Positions 61,462-64,000 of a DNA stretch of 64,000 nucleotides are shown one piece after another. The position numbers were made by a program, and so were the translations under genes. Origin of the DNA: Volutella citrinella (taxonomy: Eukaryota; Ascomycota; Sordariomycetes; Hypocreales; Nectriaceae); contig JAWZSP010000011.1 of the NCBI GenBank assembly GCA_034401135.1, positions 310,001 through 374,000 on the forward strand. Direction: 5' to 3'. The stretch's first letter is position 1, and every line of letters starts with the position of its first letter. The notes beneath the pieces were generated by a model. It worked only from the letters and a program-made list of their open reading frames with translations, was not told where the DNA came from and did not search any database.

Positions 61462-61538
61462 GGGATCGAACCGATGGCCTCGCTACACCTGTCGACGGGG
61501 TATTCCCCATTGCCGTCCAGGCTCTTCCCGCTGAGCCA
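61462..61538 (-). other. tRNA-like A box and B box (tRNA relic or SINE)
   Basis: On the minus strand, 'TGGCTCAGCGGG' (61,538-61,527) fits the RNA polymerase III A box fully, and 'GGTTCGATCCC' (61,472-61,462) fits the B box with one mismatch. The span of 77 bases is about 20 longer than in an ordinary tRNA, and flanking acceptor stems do not pair. A stem 'GACGG...CCGTC' lies between the boxes. I infer a degenerate tRNA or a tRNA-derived SINE rather than a working tRNA. Confidence 0.4.
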
Positions 61539-61940
61539 ATTGGCTAAATTGCTTCTGCCCCACTTTTTGGATACTTAGCACTATATACCTAGCAGAGCAG
61601 TCTGGGTCACGTGCATCCTGCCTTCCACGACATCAACACCTGACAAGCAGACCTACCTTGTACGGCAAGTCACCGGCGAACCGAATCAACTCACTTTCGT
61701 CATTCTCCCATCTGATCTGACTGCATGAGAGTTCTCTCTGCCACCGTCGTCTGCGTCTCTCAAACGCACCCGTCCCAATCAACTATGCATCGTGGGTTTT
61801 AGGACTTAAAACGACTATAAATCTAGCCATGTTTCTCATGCCTTGTGTCCTGCCAGCCAAGCGAACGCGAGCGAGCTGTGACTCTGAATCTTTATGACTA
61901 ATTCTCCATCTGTCTCTTTACTCCCTGCTTCTTCCGTTCA

Positions 61941-63439
61941 TCATCGCCCCCCATGCTTCCGAAGGATGGGCAGGATGGTCGACTCCTTTCCGCTCAAGCA
62001 GGCTATGACAACGTCTATGAACGAAATCTGCCTTACCGTTGAAGCTTGCCTCATCCACCTCGAAAGGTACGGACATGCTTCTATTTCAGGCCTGAAGTAC
62101 ATCATCGCCTTGGACAAGGTCATAGGATTCCTTGATCTGAGTGCCGCCTCCTTCGCTTCCATTGCTCGTTCAAGTGGCCCTTTGGTGCTACCTGGCCTTT
62201 TCGTCAGCAGCCCCTGGATCCGGGCTTGGAGAAGATCCTTGGCCTTATCCTGAAAGAGCCTAGAATCCAAAATAGAAATCCCGGCCATACAGGCAACGAT
62301 ATTCCAGGAGTAGTCAACCAGAGCGGCTATCTTCTCATCCAAGACCTGGTATAAATAGGATGTGTGATATGTCCATATCACAACCTGCATCAGCTCGTTT
62401 GACTCTTTGCCCCGTATAAGAAAGAGCTTAAGTGGGGTTTCAGTCTCGATTCGGCAAGCTGCCTTTAAGGCAACAGGCTGTAAAATGAAGCTCTTCTTGG
62501 ACTTGGTGGACTGGAAAAGCTCTAGTGCTGCTTGTCCATTGATAAGGATGATGGGAACCTCCGGTCCGCTGGTGTCACGTAGAAATTCCCTGGCTGCATC
62601 TTGGACCTCGCTCCATGTGTCCCCAAATATCTCCTGCCAGCGTGGGCATCCGGCTTTCGTAGAATACTCGCATCGCCAGTGATAAACATCCTGGGTCCGA
62701 ACATTGCTCATTGCCCCGATCTTGCCCTGTGATTTGCCTAGTCAGTCTAACCACTACCAAGCCTTGGGATGCAATAATCCTTAAAATCAATCAATTATAT
62801 CTTACATATTGTCTGCTGATGCATGGGTTTGTTGGATCCATTGTCATTGCATATCGCACATGGTCTGTCTTAGTGGTAGGGAAATGCCACAAGACAAGTA
62901 ATGTAGCGAGAGAGTGGCCAGATGGTTTACTGAAACCAGCAATAAAGTCGTCACACTTTCGCTCACTCCCCTTGATCCTTCTTACCATCCCACGTATGGT
63001 ATTGGTATATTTTACCCATCGCTTGTCGATGATGGGGCATTCGCTTGGCCATTTCGCACCTGGAAGGCGCTTTTGCTTCCACTAGTCTGCAAGCGCTTCG
63101 GGCGCGGCAAGCTTCTGGGCTTTCAAGACACAGAGAAACTCTCTCAACTCTGTCACCGTTTGCTCTTTATAGATATCACCCCAAAGCCGTTGCAGGGCGG
63201 TCTTGTCTGCACTTCCAGCGATCTCGGTGAAGTATGAGGAAATGGCTACAGGCGTTACTCTTGGGTCTCCCTCTTCACGCCGTGGAGTTTGCTGGCAACG
63301 ACTTACGTATTTGTGCTGTCTTCTTCTTCTTCTGCTTTTGCAAACTGGAATGGTCGCTTGTACTCTGAGTATCGTGTTTGCGCTTGTTGCGGCGAGGGAG
63401 GCGAGTTTGTTGATCGCCCTGGTCGTTGGTATTTGCCAT
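61941..63439 (-). pseudogene. Three-exon gene of unknown function with one internal stop
   Basis: Exons 63,439-63,307, 63,245-62,806 and 62,726-61,941 are joined by clean introns (61 bp, 'gtaagt' to 'ctgtag'; 79 bp, 'gtaaga' to 'cacag') and give an exact 453-codon frame. Codon 99 is TAG (63,084-63,082), which would be Gln if T were C; no splice choice removes it. The product starts 'MANTNDQGDQQTRLPRRNKR', a basic Gln/Lys-rich segment possibly carrying a nuclear localisation signal, followed by ordered helical sequence ('ALQRLWGDIYKEQTVTELRE', 'IIDKRWVKYTNTIRGMVRRI', 'DVYHWRCEYSTKAGCPRWQE') to 'ILPILRKHGGR'. No known domain is recognised. It could be a just-inactivated gene, a gene read with stop readthrough, or a sequence error at one base. 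Confidence 0.6.
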
Positions 63440-64000
63440 GGCCTACTGCAGCATGGGACAAAGCGATCAAAGTGAAGCAACGGCTGGCCGCAAGAAGCGA
63501 GAACAAATCAGATGGCAAGAGTAGAAACTGCGAGTTGTGTAGCCCATGGAAGTTCAAGAGAATCAGTTTGTTGCGACGGAACGCCGGGTTGGCGAGGGGC
63601 CATGTGGACAATGGCGTTAGGCAACGACGCCACAATCCAGTGGATAAACCAAGCATAAGCGAGGCGCGTGTCCCCTACTTTCCATGGAAGCAGGCTAGCC
63701 ACGGCCCAATAGACTCGCCGCCAAGATTCCTCCAGTGTCCATGAGCTCGTGAACCCCCATCCAAGACTTTCCCACAGGCCGGTTTATGCAAGCACAACTC
63801 CCATCCCTCTAGCCCAAAAACTGGTCTTCCCCTTTGAAAACAACTTGTCTCTCATTCCTAGCAACATCTGCAGTCCTTTGCCAATACTTGTCCAGGCCCT
63901 CCCCTATCCCTGTCTACAATAACCGGCTTGTTCTGCAAGCTGTCATCTGTCGCTGCAGCACGGATTCCCATCACTTTTACCGGACGAAGAAAGCCAGACG
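63440..64000. other. Upstream region of the 63.4-kb gene, no other gene
   Basis: Short overlapping frames only. The last 250 bp are pyrimidine-rich on the plus strand, and no recognisable coding sequence reaches the window's end. Confidence 0.45.

Larger units (their letters stand above)
60533..61940. other. No gene recognised
   Basis: The minus-strand frame 60,893-61,405 (170 codons) has no family features and passes through a simple repeat. A tRNA-like promoter pair lies at 61,462-61,538 (separate entry). Confidence 0.45.

Noticed and set aside
1..64000. CRISPR arrays, bacterial-type operons or ribosome binding sites
   Set aside because: The splice sites and gene structure are fungal; the regular repeats seen are tandem satellites without unique spacers.

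Overview
The window reads as part of a filamentous ascomycete genome (Pezizomycotina, probably Sordariomycetes; I cannot name the genus). The grounds are short GT-AG introns of 50-80 bp, CT-rich leaders before start codons, lineage-specific low-complexity proteins, and mutation typical of repeat-induced point mutation (RIP), the C-to-T process fungi use against duplicated DNA.

Bases 1 to about 28,440 are a single extremely AT-rich block with no open reading frame of useful length. Residual C is mostly followed by T, while CpA, TpG and CpG are scarce, which is the expected end state of saturated RIP. Repeats can still be traced in it: a large inverted repeat (3,669-5,430 against 18,130-20,306) whose ends carry a TTAGTC/GACTAA-rich palindromic module followed by tandem units of roughly 180 bp; a related third end at 14,852; several dispersed direct repeats; short tandem arrays; and a stretch of about 1 kb (26,945-27,995) with only two G/C bases. 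This is decayed transposon heterochromatin and possibly centromeric or pericentromeric DNA.

The composition changes abruptly at about 28.44 kb. From there to about 36.6 kb the DNA has normal GC but no intact gene. It contains relics: an N-terminal HeH (LEM-like) domain as in Src1/Heh inner nuclear membrane proteins, and a C48 (Ulp1/SUMO protease-like) domain that has lost its cysteine end. The only recognisable intact housekeeping-type gene follows, a calcineurin-like metallophosphoesterase (36,730-37,725, minus).

From 38.9 to 50.1 kb lie seven apparently intact genes of unknown function. Several are rich in simple sequence (poly-Asn/Ser, poly-Gly, poly-Asp, poly-Pro, poly-Gln); one encodes an 830-residue single-pass membrane protein. 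From 50.1 to 64 kb there is again a mixture of gene ruins: a frameshifted multi-exon gene, two acidic-protein relics, JmjC, APH-kinase and F-box/ankyrin relics, a segmental inverted duplication (53.5-54.0 against 60.0-60.5 kb), and a three-exon gene with one internal stop.

A theme joins the two halves: most disabling stops in the relics are TAA or TAG at places where CAA or CAG would restore the frame, i.e. CpA-to-TpA changes. The gene-containing flank therefore looks like duplicated host gene families caught at an early stage of the process that has erased the left 28 kb.
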